NCBI GenBank assembly: GCA_029098225.1
Contig: JAQXNX010000014.1
Span: 124,001 to 188,000 of the forward strand
Origin: Spirochaetales bacterium
GTDB lineage: Bacteria > Spirochaetota > Spirochaetia > Treponematales > Treponemataceae
Direction: 5' to 3'
DNA length: 64,000 nt
Under the pieces are notes generated by a model. That model made no database searches. It saw only the letters and a list, made by a program, of their open reading frames with translations, and was not told the DNA's origin. This document shows, one piece after another, positions 27,701-36,827 of this stretch. The first letter of the stretch is position 1. Every line of letters begins with the position of its first letter. A program made the translations under genes and the position numbers.

Positions 27701-28567
27701 ATGAAAAAAATTAATTTTGTAATTTTATTAGTATTTATTTTATCAATGAATGTCTTTGGATTTGATAAACAGAATCAGGTAATCAGCGGGCTTCAGAGCG
27801 GAAAATATGAGGACGTGAAAATACTTCTTCAAGAATGGGAAAAAGAAAATCCAAAAGATCCGGATTTAATGACCGGCTGGTTTAATTATTATATAAATCG
27901 AAAGGCTGAAGAAAAAAGCATGTTCGGTTATATGAAAAACGGACAGTATGGAATGTATTCAAAAATAGTTTATGATGAAAATGATTTGAAAACAGCCATT
28001 TCATATCTTGATAAAGCCTTAAAAACTAATCCATACAGAATGGATATATATTTTGGTAAAATTAATTCACTTCTGTCTGCTGAAAAATATTCAGATGGCT
28101 CAAAAGCAATTATTGATTTTCTTAAAGCTTATGAAAAAAACAAAACGGACTGGTATTGGTCATATAATCAAAAATTTAGTGATAACAATTGGAATGTTGA
28201 AAATATTGTATTAGGTACATTACAAGATTACTGTCAGTTATTTGATTTTTATGTTGACCGCGATTCTGTAAAAAGTGCACTCGACCAGATCTTAAAGGTA
28301 TTCCCTAAAAATGTAGTATTTTTAAATTATCTGTCTTATTATTATTCCTCAGCAAAAGAATATGAAAAATCAATTGAAGTATTACTATCAGCTTATAAAA
28401 TAGATCCTGATGATTATATTATTATAGGAAACCTTGCTTCCGATTATGAAAAAATGGAAAATTATAAAGAAGCTGAAAAATGGTATACTATTATGTCAAA
28501 AATAAACTCAGATAATGCAAAAGCTTATGCTTCTGAAGGCTTAGAAAGAGTTAGAAATAAAAAATAA
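27701..28567 (+). CDS. Secreted TPR-repeat protein
   Basis: The track start (27653) overlaps the previous gene; ATG 27701 follows GGAGAAG and gives a signal peptide (MKKINFVILLVFILSMNVFG), 288 residues. Helical repeats resemble TPRs: LDKALKTNPYRMDIYFGKIN, IEVLLSAYKIDPDDYIIIG and YKEAEKWYTIMSKINSDNAK. It is likely a periplasmic scaffold. It closes the 24605–28567 run, whose members are all predicted to be in the envelope. Confidence 0.75.
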   Translation: MKKINFVILLVFILSMNVFGFDKQNQVISGLQSGKYEDVKILLQEWEKENPKDPDLMTGWFNYYINRKAEEKSMFGYMKNGQYGMYSKIVYDENDLKTAISYLDKALKTNPYRMDIYFGKINSLLSAEKYSDGSKAIIDFLKAYEKNKTDWYWSYNQKFSDNNWNVENIVLGTLQDYCQLFDFYVDRDSVKSALDQILKVFPKNVVFLNYLSYYYSSAKEYEKSIEVLLSAYKIDPDDYIIIGNLASDYEKMENYKEAEKWYTIMSKINSDNAKAYASEGLERVRNKK

Positions 28568-28607
28568 CATAAAAAACTCCAAAACCGACTGCGGAACAAT
28601 CAATTGC

Positions 28608-28640
28608 GCGGGAAAAATTCCCGGGTTTTGATTTTTTTTA
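28608..28640 (+). terminator. Intrinsic terminator after the TPR gene
   Basis: CGGGAA, loop AAA, TTCCCG, then GGTTTTGATTTTTTTT. It ends the 24605–28567 unit. Confidence 0.75.
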
Positions 28641-28718
28641 TTTTATAATTTAAGCCGGTTTTTCTGCTTTTCATATACAGCTTTTATCTTTATTATATCT
28701 GTATTGAGGAAAATAAAA

Positions 28719-29960
28719 ATGAAAAAAGTATCTAAAATCATCTGTATTGTATTAACTTCTATTCTGGCTTTGATTTTGCTTGCCATTGCAGTAATCACTT
28801 TTATCTTTAGGAATGAAATTTCATCAATTTCTTCTATTAAATTGCTAAAACCCCGCGTGGAAAATTCCCTGCAGTGTGGAATCTACGAAATGACCTTTAA
28901 TGGCGATTATTATTTTGAAGATTATCTGGCTCAGGGTGGCGCTAAAAACGACCGCGAGCTTCTGGACTTCATAATGAATAAAATGACTAAGGGGCTTTTG
29001 AAGATTAAAATCAATACTTCAAAAATCGGCTGTTCTTCTTTTACTGCTCACAAAGAAAACGGCGAACATCTCTTTGCACGAAACTACGACCTGTATGCGA
29101 CAAACACCTGCATTGTCCGCGTCAAAGGAAATAAAAAACGCCATGCTTCAATTTCTACTGTGGACACTTCTTTTATAAATATTCCGGCCCGGGCTGATAT
29201 GAATAATCTTATTTCCAAAGCTTATGCCCTTGCCGCTCCTTATGCACCTCTCGATGGGCTTAATGATGCGGGAATCAGCTGCGGAATTTATATGACCTAT
29301 CAGGGTGTGGGAAAAAATGTTATTGCGACAGATCAGAATACAGACCTTCCCGACATTTCTCCAACTGCCCTTATTCGATTGATTCTTGATTATGCTGATT
29401 CCCTTGATGAAGCTGTGGACTTTGCCAGAAGCTATGATATGCACGATTCTGCAGGAACTTCATTTCATATAATGGTTGCAGAGCCTTCCGGAAGAAGTGC
29501 AATTCTTGAATGGGTTAATGACACTGATGAAAGTGATAACTACGGAAGCCTGCGTAAGTTAGTAGTAACTTACAATGACCAGGATTCAAATATCGGCAAG
29601 CGCGAAGGTGAATCTGATTTTCAGTGGGTTACAAATTTTATAATTCAGCCGGGATATTATAAGGTTTATAATAATGACCTGACCGGCTGGGACCGCTACA
29701 ATATTATTTACGATGAGCTTTCAAAAAGCGATGGCCTTGTAGCTGATGAAATGGATGCCATGGATATTCTTCATAAGGTTTCGCAGAGAACTGTAAGACC
29801 TGACCGCAAGGCAGATGATTTTATTCTGACTATTCACAGCGTAATTTATAATCTTGATAATCTGACTACCCTCTGGTGCGGCAATGAACAGTATGCTGAC
29901 ACTGAAGGAATGTTTAAATATGAATTAAATAAAAAGAAGCGGATTTTTATGAAAAAATAA
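28719..29960 (+). CDS. Linear amide C-N hydrolase (Ntn/choloylglycine-like), paralogue 1
   Basis: ATG 28719 follows TGAGGA and is preferred over the track start (413 residues). The N-terminus is a membrane anchor (IICIVLTSILALILLAIAVI). The catalytic domain resembles C45/choloylglycine-type Ntn hydrolases: candidate nucleophile Cys in KIGCSSFTA, ARNYDLY, and conserved Asn/Arg positions in LDGLNDAGISCGIYM and AILEWVND. Family members cleave amide bonds of bile salts, acyl-homoserine lactones or penicillins; substrate unknown. A paralogue lies at 32345. An 8-bp hairpin at 29959–29981 overlaps its stop. Confidence 0.8.
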   Translation: MKKVSKIICIVLTSILALILLAIAVITFIFRNEISSISSIKLLKPRVENSLQCGIYEMTFNGDYYFEDYLAQGGAKNDRELLDFIMNKMTKGLLKIKINTSKIGCSSFTAHKENGEHLFARNYDLYATNTCIVRVKGNKKRHASISTVDTSFINIPARADMNNLISKAYALAAPYAPLDGLNDAGISCGIYMTYQGVGKNVIATDQNTDLPDISPTALIRLILDYADSLDEAVDFARSYDMHDSAGTSFHIMVAEPSGRSAILEWVNDTDESDNYGSLRKLVVTYNDQDSNIGKREGESDFQWVTNFIIQPGYYKVYNNDLTGWDRYNIIYDELSKSDGLVADEMDAMDILHKVSQRTVRPDRKADDFILTIHSVIYNLDNLTTLWCGNEQYADTEGMFKYELNKKKRIFMKK

Positions 29961-29981
29961 CTGAAAGCGATAATTTCAGTT
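29959..29981. terminator. Bidirectional hairpin overlapping two convergent stop codons
   Basis: AACTGAAA, 7-nt loop, TTTCAGTT. The stem includes the ends of both the hydrolase gene (+) and the PstS-like gene (-). Confidence 0.5.
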
Positions 29982-30944
29982 AAGACTTACATAAGAGCTT
30001 TCTTCAACGATTCGTTGTCCGTCGGCGCTAAGAATAAAAGAAATTACTTTTTGAATGTCTGCCCGTTCTGAATCAGAAGCCCTGTAAATTGCATAAAAGT
30101 TTGAAACAATCGGATATGTATGATTTCTGATGTTTTCTTTTGTTGGAGCAACTCCATTTAAGGCAAGCAGCTTAATATTCTGTGAGGCAACAATTCCTTC
30201 AACATAGTATCGGAAGGAATAGCCCAAAGTACGACCGGCATAAATTGAATTTGCCGGCTTTATTTTCTGGCCATTCATAAAAGAAAGCATGGCTGTCTGG
30301 CTTCCGCTTCCATCTGGTCTTGTAATTGCAGATATTTTTGAATTATCTCCGCCAACTTCTGACCAGCTGCGGAGCTTTCCAGAATAAATAGCGCGTATCT
30401 GGTCAATTGTCAGAGAATCAACTGGATTATTTTTATTTACAAGAAAAACAAAAGCTTCAAAGCCTATAGGAATCTGAACAAGTTCAACATTGTTTTGCGC
30501 TGCATATTCAAGCTGCTTTTCCGAAGGCTCTGCACAAAAAATAATATCAGCTGTGCCATTTACAATTGCTTTATAAGCGCCGCCTGTATTACGTTTTTGC
30601 AGGAGACTTTTTTCCGTAAAATCAGTTCCATTAAAAAAACAGGTTCCTTCTGGATACATTGCATTAAAGAATGCAGAATAAACTGGATAAAGAGCAGTTG
30701 CGCCATCAAGAACAGGCATTTTTTCGTCAGGCTTAAAACAATATTCGTCAGAAGCCTTTAGTTTTACAATTTTTGATTTATCTTCAAAGGGGAGATAGTC
30801 TTCCAGCACAATTGATTTAGCCTGCATTTCTTTTCCGAATGGATTCTGTAAACGTTTGATAAAATGTGTATATAGGAAAACATCAAAAAGAATAAAAGGA
30901 AGTGCGCAATAAATACATATAATTATACAAACAGAACGCTTCAT
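29976..30944 (-). CDS. PstS-like phosphate-type substrate-binding protein, membrane anchored
   Basis: The 322-residue protein has an N-terminal hydrophobic segment (ICIYCALPFILFDVFLYTHF), more likely an anchor than a cleaved signal. The binding-protein-like-2 fold is clear: MPVLDGATALYPVYSAFF, NGTADIIFCAEPS, LTIDQIRAIYSGKLRSWSEV and TRPDGSGSQTAMLSF, the last being the phosphate-loop motif of PstS. No permease or ATPase genes are adjacent, so it may act as a sensor or orphan binder. It is the last gene of a tight three-gene unit with two small membrane proteins. Confidence 0.82.
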   Translation of the reverse strand: MKRSVCIIICIYCALPFILFDVFLYTHFIKRLQNPFGKEMQAKSIVLEDYLPFEDKSKIVKLKASDEYCFKPDEKMPVLDGATALYPVYSAFFNAMYPEGTCFFNGTDFTEKSLLQKRNTGGAYKAIVNGTADIIFCAEPSEKQLEYAAQNNVELVQIPIGFEAFVFLVNKNNPVDSLTIDQIRAIYSGKLRSWSEVGGDNSKISAITRPDGSGSQTAMLSFMNGQKIKPANSIYAGRTLGYSFRYYVEGIVASQNIKLLALNGVAPTKENIRNHTYPIVSNFYAIYRASDSERADIQKVISFILSADGQRIVEESSYVSLN

Positions 30945-30947
30945 AAA

Positions 30948-31088
30948 TTACCTGATTTTTTCATTTGAAATAAAAGCTGTAAGTGAACTGTTTTTCAGAA
31001 GATACCAGGTGTAGCCAGCCAGACAGCAGGAAGATAAAATGCCTAAACTTAATGTAATTATAATTGCCGGAATAAATTTATTTTTCAT
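30948..31088 (-). CDS. Small membrane protein, 46 residues
   Basis: This ORF is too short for the track. It reads MKNKFIPAIIITLSLGILSS followed by CCLAGYTWYLLKNSS, a single membrane segment that could also be a lipoprotein-like signal. It ends 3 bp before the PstS-like start and begins 3 bp after the previous stop, so its position strongly supports translation. Function unknown. Confidence 0.6.
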   Translation of the reverse strand: MKNKFIPAIIITLSLGILSSCCLAGYTWYLLKNSSLTAFISNEKIR

Positions 31089-31091
31089 TTT

Positions 31092-31316
31092 TTACATACC
31101 ATGCACAGCCAGATTATAGATAATAATCATAACAAAAATAAAAGCAGCAATAATGGTTAATGAAATAATACTGCAAATTATAATAGCAAATATCCAGATG
31201 CTTCGTTTTGTTTTTTCTTCTTTTGGAAGAGTTCTAAGCTTTATAATTCCTAGGACAACAATATAGATATTAATTATTCCAAAAGCTATTATTAAAATTG
31301 TAAATAATAATTCCAT
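31092..31316 (-). CDS. Small two-helix membrane protein
   Basis: The 74-residue protein has two hydrophobic helices (LFTILIIAFGIINIYIVVLG and IWIFAIIICSIISLTIIAAF) joined by a basic loop (LRTLPKEEKTKRS). It heads the unit 31316→29976. TATATT lies 6 nt before the ATG and no Shine-Dalgarno is visible, so the mRNA may be leaderless. Family unknown; a small partner of the orphan PstS-like protein is plausible. Confidence 0.6.
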   Translation of the reverse strand: MELLFTILIIAFGIINIYIVVLGIIKLRTLPKEEKTKRSIWIFAIIICSIISLTIIAAFIFVMIIIYNLAVHGM

Positions 31317-31373
31317 AAATTAAATATAAATTGAATTCATAAGATTTTCTAGTTTAAAATATTTACCGGTAAA

Positions 31374-31450
31374 CAAGGAAGGGTAGCGGACAAGACCGGA
31401 GCGCTTTTGCGCGAGGACTTGGGAGCGAGGTAGGGGCTCCTCCCTCCTAT
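31374..31450 (+). repeat. GC-rich intergenic repeat-like segment B
   Basis: AGGGTAGCGGACAAGACCGG, a GCGCTTTTGCGC hairpin and AGGGGCTCCTCCCT lie in an otherwise AT-rich gap. The opening word matches GGGGTAGCGGA in the segment at 46836, suggesting members of one intergenic family. Confidence 0.5.
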
Positions 31451-31453
31451 ATT

Positions 31454-31879
31454 TTATTTATTTCTATTGTGTAATTTTTTATTCAATTCGTTTGCGGTGT
31501 TGGAATCTACCTTGTACGAAATAAAAAGTACGAATGCATACACTGCAACTATTACACCTTCGAACGCAATGAACGATGCAATTTGTGTAAAGCAGAACCA
31601 GCCGGAAAAATTTCCGATTACAAGTACGATTGTGTTTATAATTAAAAAATAAACAATTTCCATAATCAGCATTTTTGTTTTGGAAATTGATTTGTCTACA
31701 AGAAATGGAATGTAGAATACCGCAGAAAGAAATCCGATTAACAGAATAAAAAGAATATCGAAAATATCAAAGCTTGCAGAAAATCCTACGAATGCAACCA
31801 GATAAATTGAAGTAAAAATAAAGATTGAAGTTACAACTCTTGTAAATATAGAAATTAAAGCATTAATTAATTCTTTCAT
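31454..31879 (-). CDS. DUF3021-like four-helix membrane protein
   Basis: The 141-residue protein has four membrane helices and a short charged C-terminus (NELNKKLHNRNK). Size, topology and position directly after a LytTR regulator match DUF3021 proteins, which are commonly paired with LytTR regulators and thought to control them. It lies 27 bp after the LytTR stop. The family call rests mostly on context. Confidence 0.65.
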   Translation of the reverse strand: MKELINALISIFTRVVTSIFIFTSIYLVAFVGFSASFDIFDILFILLIGFLSAVFYIPFLVDKSISKTKMLIMEIVYFLIINTIVLVIGNFSGWFCFTQIASFIAFEGVIVAVYAFVLFISYKVDSNTANELNKKLHNRNK

Positions 31880-31906
31880 ATAAATCCCCGTTCTATTTTC
31901 TGCAGA

Positions 31907-32344
31907 TTAAAACTCAAGAAGTTCTTTTAGTTTTGGAACATAGTTTCTGGAAATAATAACCTTGTATCCGTTTTTTAAAACTGCTTCAAAACGCCCGCTG
32001 AATGCAGGCGAAAGGCTTTCGATTTTATCAATATTCACAATTACAGCTTTATTGGCACGGAAGAAAATTCTTTCAGGCAGAATTTCTTCCAGCTCATAAA
32101 GCTTCAGTTTTGTTTCAAAAACTTCTTTTTGCGTGTAGGCAAAAACCTTGTCGTCTACAGATTCAAAATATAAAACTTCATTTTTTTCAACCAGATGAAT
32201 CTGATTGTTTTTGTAAAAGTTGATTTTTGAATTTCCGTTTTTCAGCTGATTCAAAAGCTTTGTAATTCCTTCATCCAGAAATTCGCACTTTACAATAATT
32301 TCGTCTTCTTCATCCGGTTTTTTGTCTAAAATAGTAATCTTCAT
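31907..32344 (-). CDS. LytTR-type DNA-binding regulator
   Basis: The 145-residue protein has a short N-terminal part (1–55) and a LytTR domain (about 55–145): KNEVLYFESVDDKVFAYT, LEEILPERIFFRANKAVIVN and NGYKVIISRNYVPKLKELL. There is no receiver domain, as in the LytTR–DUF3021 pairs that work as a regulator with a membrane partner. It begins directly at the stop of the upstream hydrolase gene, so hydrolase, regulator and DUF3021 form one operon that may be autoregulated. Confidence 0.85.
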   Translation of the reverse strand: MKITILDKKPDEEDEIIVKCEFLDEGITKLLNQLKNGNSKINFYKNNQIHLVEKNEVLYFESVDDKVFAYTQKEVFETKLKLYELEEILPERIFFRANKAVIVNIDKIESLSPAFSGRFEAVLKNGYKVIISRNYVPKLKELLEF

Positions 32345-33436
32345 CTAAAATTCCACTATAATAGGTTTATCATAATTTTCCCTAAAATAATAGACTACTT
32401 TTCGTTTATTTGGTTCAAAAACAGCACTCCATGCAGTTAATTCTTCGCCACTTTTACTATACTGGCTTGCATGAACAGATTTTAAAGCATCGCGAACATC
32501 GCTTGTATTCAATTTGTACTGTAAAGCTTCGCAGGTGTCCTTTAATATTCCAAAACGAAGTCTTGAATTACCAGCCTGTTCATTAATTCCGTCATCTTTT
32601 TTTGGAGAGTCGGCAGTATAGTGATTTGTAAGAACAGGAGTTTCTGTTACATACATTTCGTTATTTGCCCATTCAACTACAACACTTTTTCCGTTGTTAT
32701 CTGCAATTGCAAAGTGGTGAGCAGCTCCAATAACAGAGTGCATGTCGTGATTTTCAAGAATTTCAATTGCTTCATCAACAGTTGCGGCTCTATCCAGAAT
32801 AAGACGGATTGCGTCGGTTGTTGTAACACTTATTTTTCCGCGTTCCTGAGCAGTTGTTTCTCTGTCTCCTGCCATTAAATCTGCAATGTATAAACCTTTT
32901 TCATTCATTCCATCCATTGGCACATAAATAATTCCAAGCGCAACGGCATCGGCAGGAAACTTGTAGCTTGGTTCCCAGTCACGGTTAATTCCAAGATGAG
33001 AAAGACAGCAGGTAGAAATTGATTCGTAACCGTTATCTGGTTTTGTGTGAACAATCATAACTGCACAGTCATTCCAGTCGTAGTTTCTTCCAAAAATCAT
33101 TCCGCCGCAGGAATCTGCATTTTTAGCAGAAAGAGATGCACAACCAAAATCACCAAAAGAAATCTTTACTTCTGATTCAGATTTATTTCTTGGTGAAGAC
33201 CAGGTTCCTTTTTTAAGAGACTTAGTAATGAAGTTAATTAAATCTCCAACAGATTTTCCACCACCGTTAGAAAGATATTCATCCAGACCATAATCTCCTT
33301 CAAACTCTAAATAAAAAACACCATCATCAATCTGCTTCATTGATTTTATGGCTTCCATTTCATCGCGGTATGCACAGGATGAAAACAAAAATCCTAAAAC
33401 CAGAAAAAACACAAAAATAAACTTACTCTTTTTCAT
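32345..33436 (-). CDS. Linear amide C-N hydrolase lipoprotein, paralogue 2
   Basis: The track extends 72 codons too far; ATG 33436 follows AGGAG and gives a lipoprotein signal (FLVLGFLFSSCAY), 363 residues. It parallels the 28719 gene: GDFGCASLSAK with candidate nucleophile Cys, FGRNYDWND, VPMDGMNEKGLYIADL and SVVVEWANNEM. Being lipidated, it should act at the cell surface or in the periplasm. It is the first gene of an operon with the LytTR/DUF3021 pair. Two paralogues 3 kb apart suggest local duplication followed by divergence. Confidence 0.82.
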   Translation of the reverse strand: MKKSKFIFVFFLVLGFLFSSCAYRDEMEAIKSMKQIDDGVFYLEFEGDYGLDEYLSNGGGKSVGDLINFITKSLKKGTWSSPRNKSESEVKISFGDFGCASLSAKNADSCGGMIFGRNYDWNDCAVMIVHTKPDNGYESISTCCLSHLGINRDWEPSYKFPADAVALGIIYVPMDGMNEKGLYIADLMAGDRETTAQERGKISVTTTDAIRLILDRAATVDEAIEILENHDMHSVIGAAHHFAIADNNGKSVVVEWANNEMYVTETPVLTNHYTADSPKKDDGINEQAGNSRLRFGILKDTCEALQYKLNTSDVRDALKSVHASQYSKSGEELTAWSAVFEPNKRKVVYYFRENYDKPIIVEF

Positions 33437-33644
33437 AAAAAACTCCTGAAATATTTGTACCATCTGCGAAAAACTATTTTTTCTGCAGCTGTAATTTTGT
33501 GCCGTTGTCCATGGATAGTTTCCGTGGCTTCGGCGTTGTATGAGTTGAGTATAAGTTTGAACTGAAAATCCTACAATCAGCAAAAAGGTAAGATGCATTT
33601 TTGCATGGGTAAGATTCAAAATTTGAAGTATGAAAAAATGAAAG

Positions 33645-33692
33645 ACAGCCATAATTTGCGGAAAAAGTTATGGCTGTTTAAGAAAAATGACT
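33645..33692 (-). terminator. Terminator of the PaaI-like thioesterase gene
   Basis: ACAGCCATAA (33645–33654) pairs with TTATGGCTGT (33668–33677). Read on the minus strand it is followed by CTTTCATTTTTTC. Confidence 0.6.
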
Positions 33693-33706
33693 TTTGCAGG
33701 GAAAAA

Positions 33707-34114
33707 TTATTTTTGTAATTTCATTCCATTGATGGTTACGTAAGCAATTTTTGTTCCAAGCTCGTCTGTAACGTTAATTACATAAAGACAGGTTGATCTT
33801 CCGTCTTTTATTAAAGTAGATTCAGCAATCAGTTTTTTGCCCTTTGCCATTCCTAAGAATGTAATCTGACTCGTTGTAGAAACAGTCTGCGGCTGATTAA
33901 AATTCGAAGAAACCGCAAAAGTGTAATCGGCAAGAGTAAAAATTGCGCCGCCCATTACGCCGCCATAAGCGTTTTTATGATGTTCCTGAATTTCAAAAGA
34001 GCATTTTGCATAATGCTCACCAATTTCTTCTATTATAATACCTGTAGCTTTTGTGGCATACAAGTCGCCGCCAAAAAATTCACGGGCTTTTTCTAAATCT
34101 GCTGTATTTTCCAT
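33707..34114 (-). CDS. PaaI-family hotdog thioesterase
   Basis: The 135-residue protein has the hotdog signature: YAKCSFEIQEHHKNAYGGVM followed by GGAIFTLADYTFAVSSN, with the Asn and Gly-Gly typical of PaaI-like acyl-CoA thioesterases, and strands TTSQITFLGMAKGKKLIAE. Substrate is unknown (aryl- or short acyl-CoA is usual). TATACT lies 7 nt before the ATG, so the mRNA may be leaderless. It stands alone. Confidence 0.85.
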   Translation of the reverse strand: MENTADLEKAREFFGGDLYATKATGIIIEEIGEHYAKCSFEIQEHHKNAYGGVMGGAIFTLADYTFAVSSNFNQPQTVSTTSQITFLGMAKGKKLIAESTLIKDGRSTCLYVINVTDELGTKIAYVTINGMKLQK

Positions 34115-34149
34115 AAGGGAAAGTATAACATAAAAGATTTATAAAAAAA

Positions 34150-34240
34150 AAGAGGGGAAAAGCCTTTCCCCTAATTCGCACTTCGTTGCTCATTACCCCT
34201 TTCGCCTAAGGGGCTCCGCCCCTTAAAAACCCCTTAAAAA
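34150..34240. repeat. Hairpin-rich GC segment downstream of decayed region
   Basis: AGGGGAAA/TTTCCCCT and AAGGGG CTCCG CCCCTT make two short hairpins, with CCCCTT words repeated after them. The composition resembles the other GC-rich intergenic segments here. Confidence 0.4.
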
Positions 34241-34315
34241 TCTTCATAATAAGTTTTAGATTTATCAATTAAAGAGAAAGAAACAAAAAAACTTTGTTGT
34301 CTTCACTATCAAACA

Positions 34316-34501
34316 CTAATATGATACAAAGAGACCTTCTTCAGCTTCTACTATACCATCATCATTCATATCAAAGTTTATGAACTTTTTTTTGTATTCT
34401 TTATCAGGTTCTATTTCAAGATAGTACTGATTATGAAAAACGTCTCCGTCATAATCATCTAGAATACCATCATTATTTTCATCATTGGAGTAATTATTCA
34501 A
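34316..34501 (-). pseudogene. EF-hand/dockerin-like calcium-motif fragment
   Basis: The 61-codon ORF has no ATG at its head (the track uses TTG). It contains two Asp-rich loops, NDENNDGILDDYDGD and NFDMNDDGIVEAEEG, which fit EF-hand or dockerin calcium loops (D-x-N-x-D-G-x-x-x). It lies in a region of broken genes and has no ribosome site, so it is most likely the tail of a lost gene. A small real protein is not excluded. Confidence 0.45.
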
Positions 34502-34657
34502 GAGATTACTAAAAAAGAAATATTAGGTAATATATTTTTTTATATTAGCAATGATACTCGGTTCAATAGTATATTTTATTTTTGAAAAAAGTATGATGAA
34601 GGAACAGAAGAACCTGATAAAATAGATAATTTATTTTCATGAACAAAAATTATAAAT

Positions 34658-34937
34658 ATGTATAAAAAAAAAGTATCCAAAATTTGAAGACTACGATTTC
34701 TCAGTCTGCCGCGAAATTACCGGCGGCGGAAGAATTCAAGCAGAACAAAATGAAACTTCTCCGGAAGGCGATTCTTCAAACAACTCTGACAGCTATACAG
34801 TTCAGAGTGGAGATACACTCTCCCAAATAGTTTACGATTACAATCAGGTAAATGGAACTCATCTGACAGTTGATGAAGTTGCAGCTTTAAGCGGCTCTAT
34901 CAACAAACATAAGAAGATTGTTACAAAAAAGAAATAA
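34658..34937 (+). pseudogene. LysM-domain protein remnant, frameshifted at a poly-A tract
   Basis: From 34674 an open frame without a start codon encodes YPKFEDYDFSVCREITGGGR and then SYTVQSGDTLSQIVYDYNQV, a LysM-like peptidoglycan-binding module, ending KKIVTKKK at TAA 34935. An ATG at 34658 (ATG TAT AAA...) leads into a run of nine A; removing one A joins it to the LysM frame. So this is either a frameshifted pseudogene or a slippage (phase-variable) gene. No Shine-Dalgarno is evident. Confidence 0.6.
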
Positions 34938-34950
34938 GCATACTAAATGA

Positions 34951-34988
34951 ACAAGCCGATGGTTTGAAGTTTCAATCCATCGGCTTGT
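34951..34988. terminator. Hairpin between LysM remnant and groEL end
   Basis: ACAAGCCGATGG pairs perfectly with CCATCGGCTTGT around a 14-nt loop. It may end groEL transcription. The stem core GCCGATGG is shared with the hairpin at 59473–59570. Confidence 0.55.
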
Positions 34989-35025
34989 TATATGTAATAA
35001 TTCGGCAGGTATAAAAATCTGCGCT

Positions 35026-35070
35026 GCACGTTAATGCGTGCTTACCGAGTTTTCGCTATGCGAAAACTCG
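35026..35070 (-). repeat. Two-hairpin palindromic repeat, copy 1
   Basis: On the minus strand: CGAGTTTTCG–CATAG–CGAAAACTCG, then GTAAG, then a second hairpin GCACG/CGTGC that shares the G of GTAAG. Copies 2 (44834) and 3 (46714) have the same plan. It begins 6 bp after the groEL stop. Confidence 0.7.
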
Positions 35071-35076
35071 CTTGTG

Positions 35077-36786
<1,710 letters not shown>

Positions 36787-36827
36787 TTATCTTTTCGTAA
36801 ATAGAATTCTGTGATATTATATTTGTT

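Noticed and set aside
33437-33652. 72-codon N-terminal extension of the second amide hydrolase
   Set aside because: A strong AGGAG and a lipoprotein signal lie at 33436; the extension has no family match and lacks its own ribosome site.
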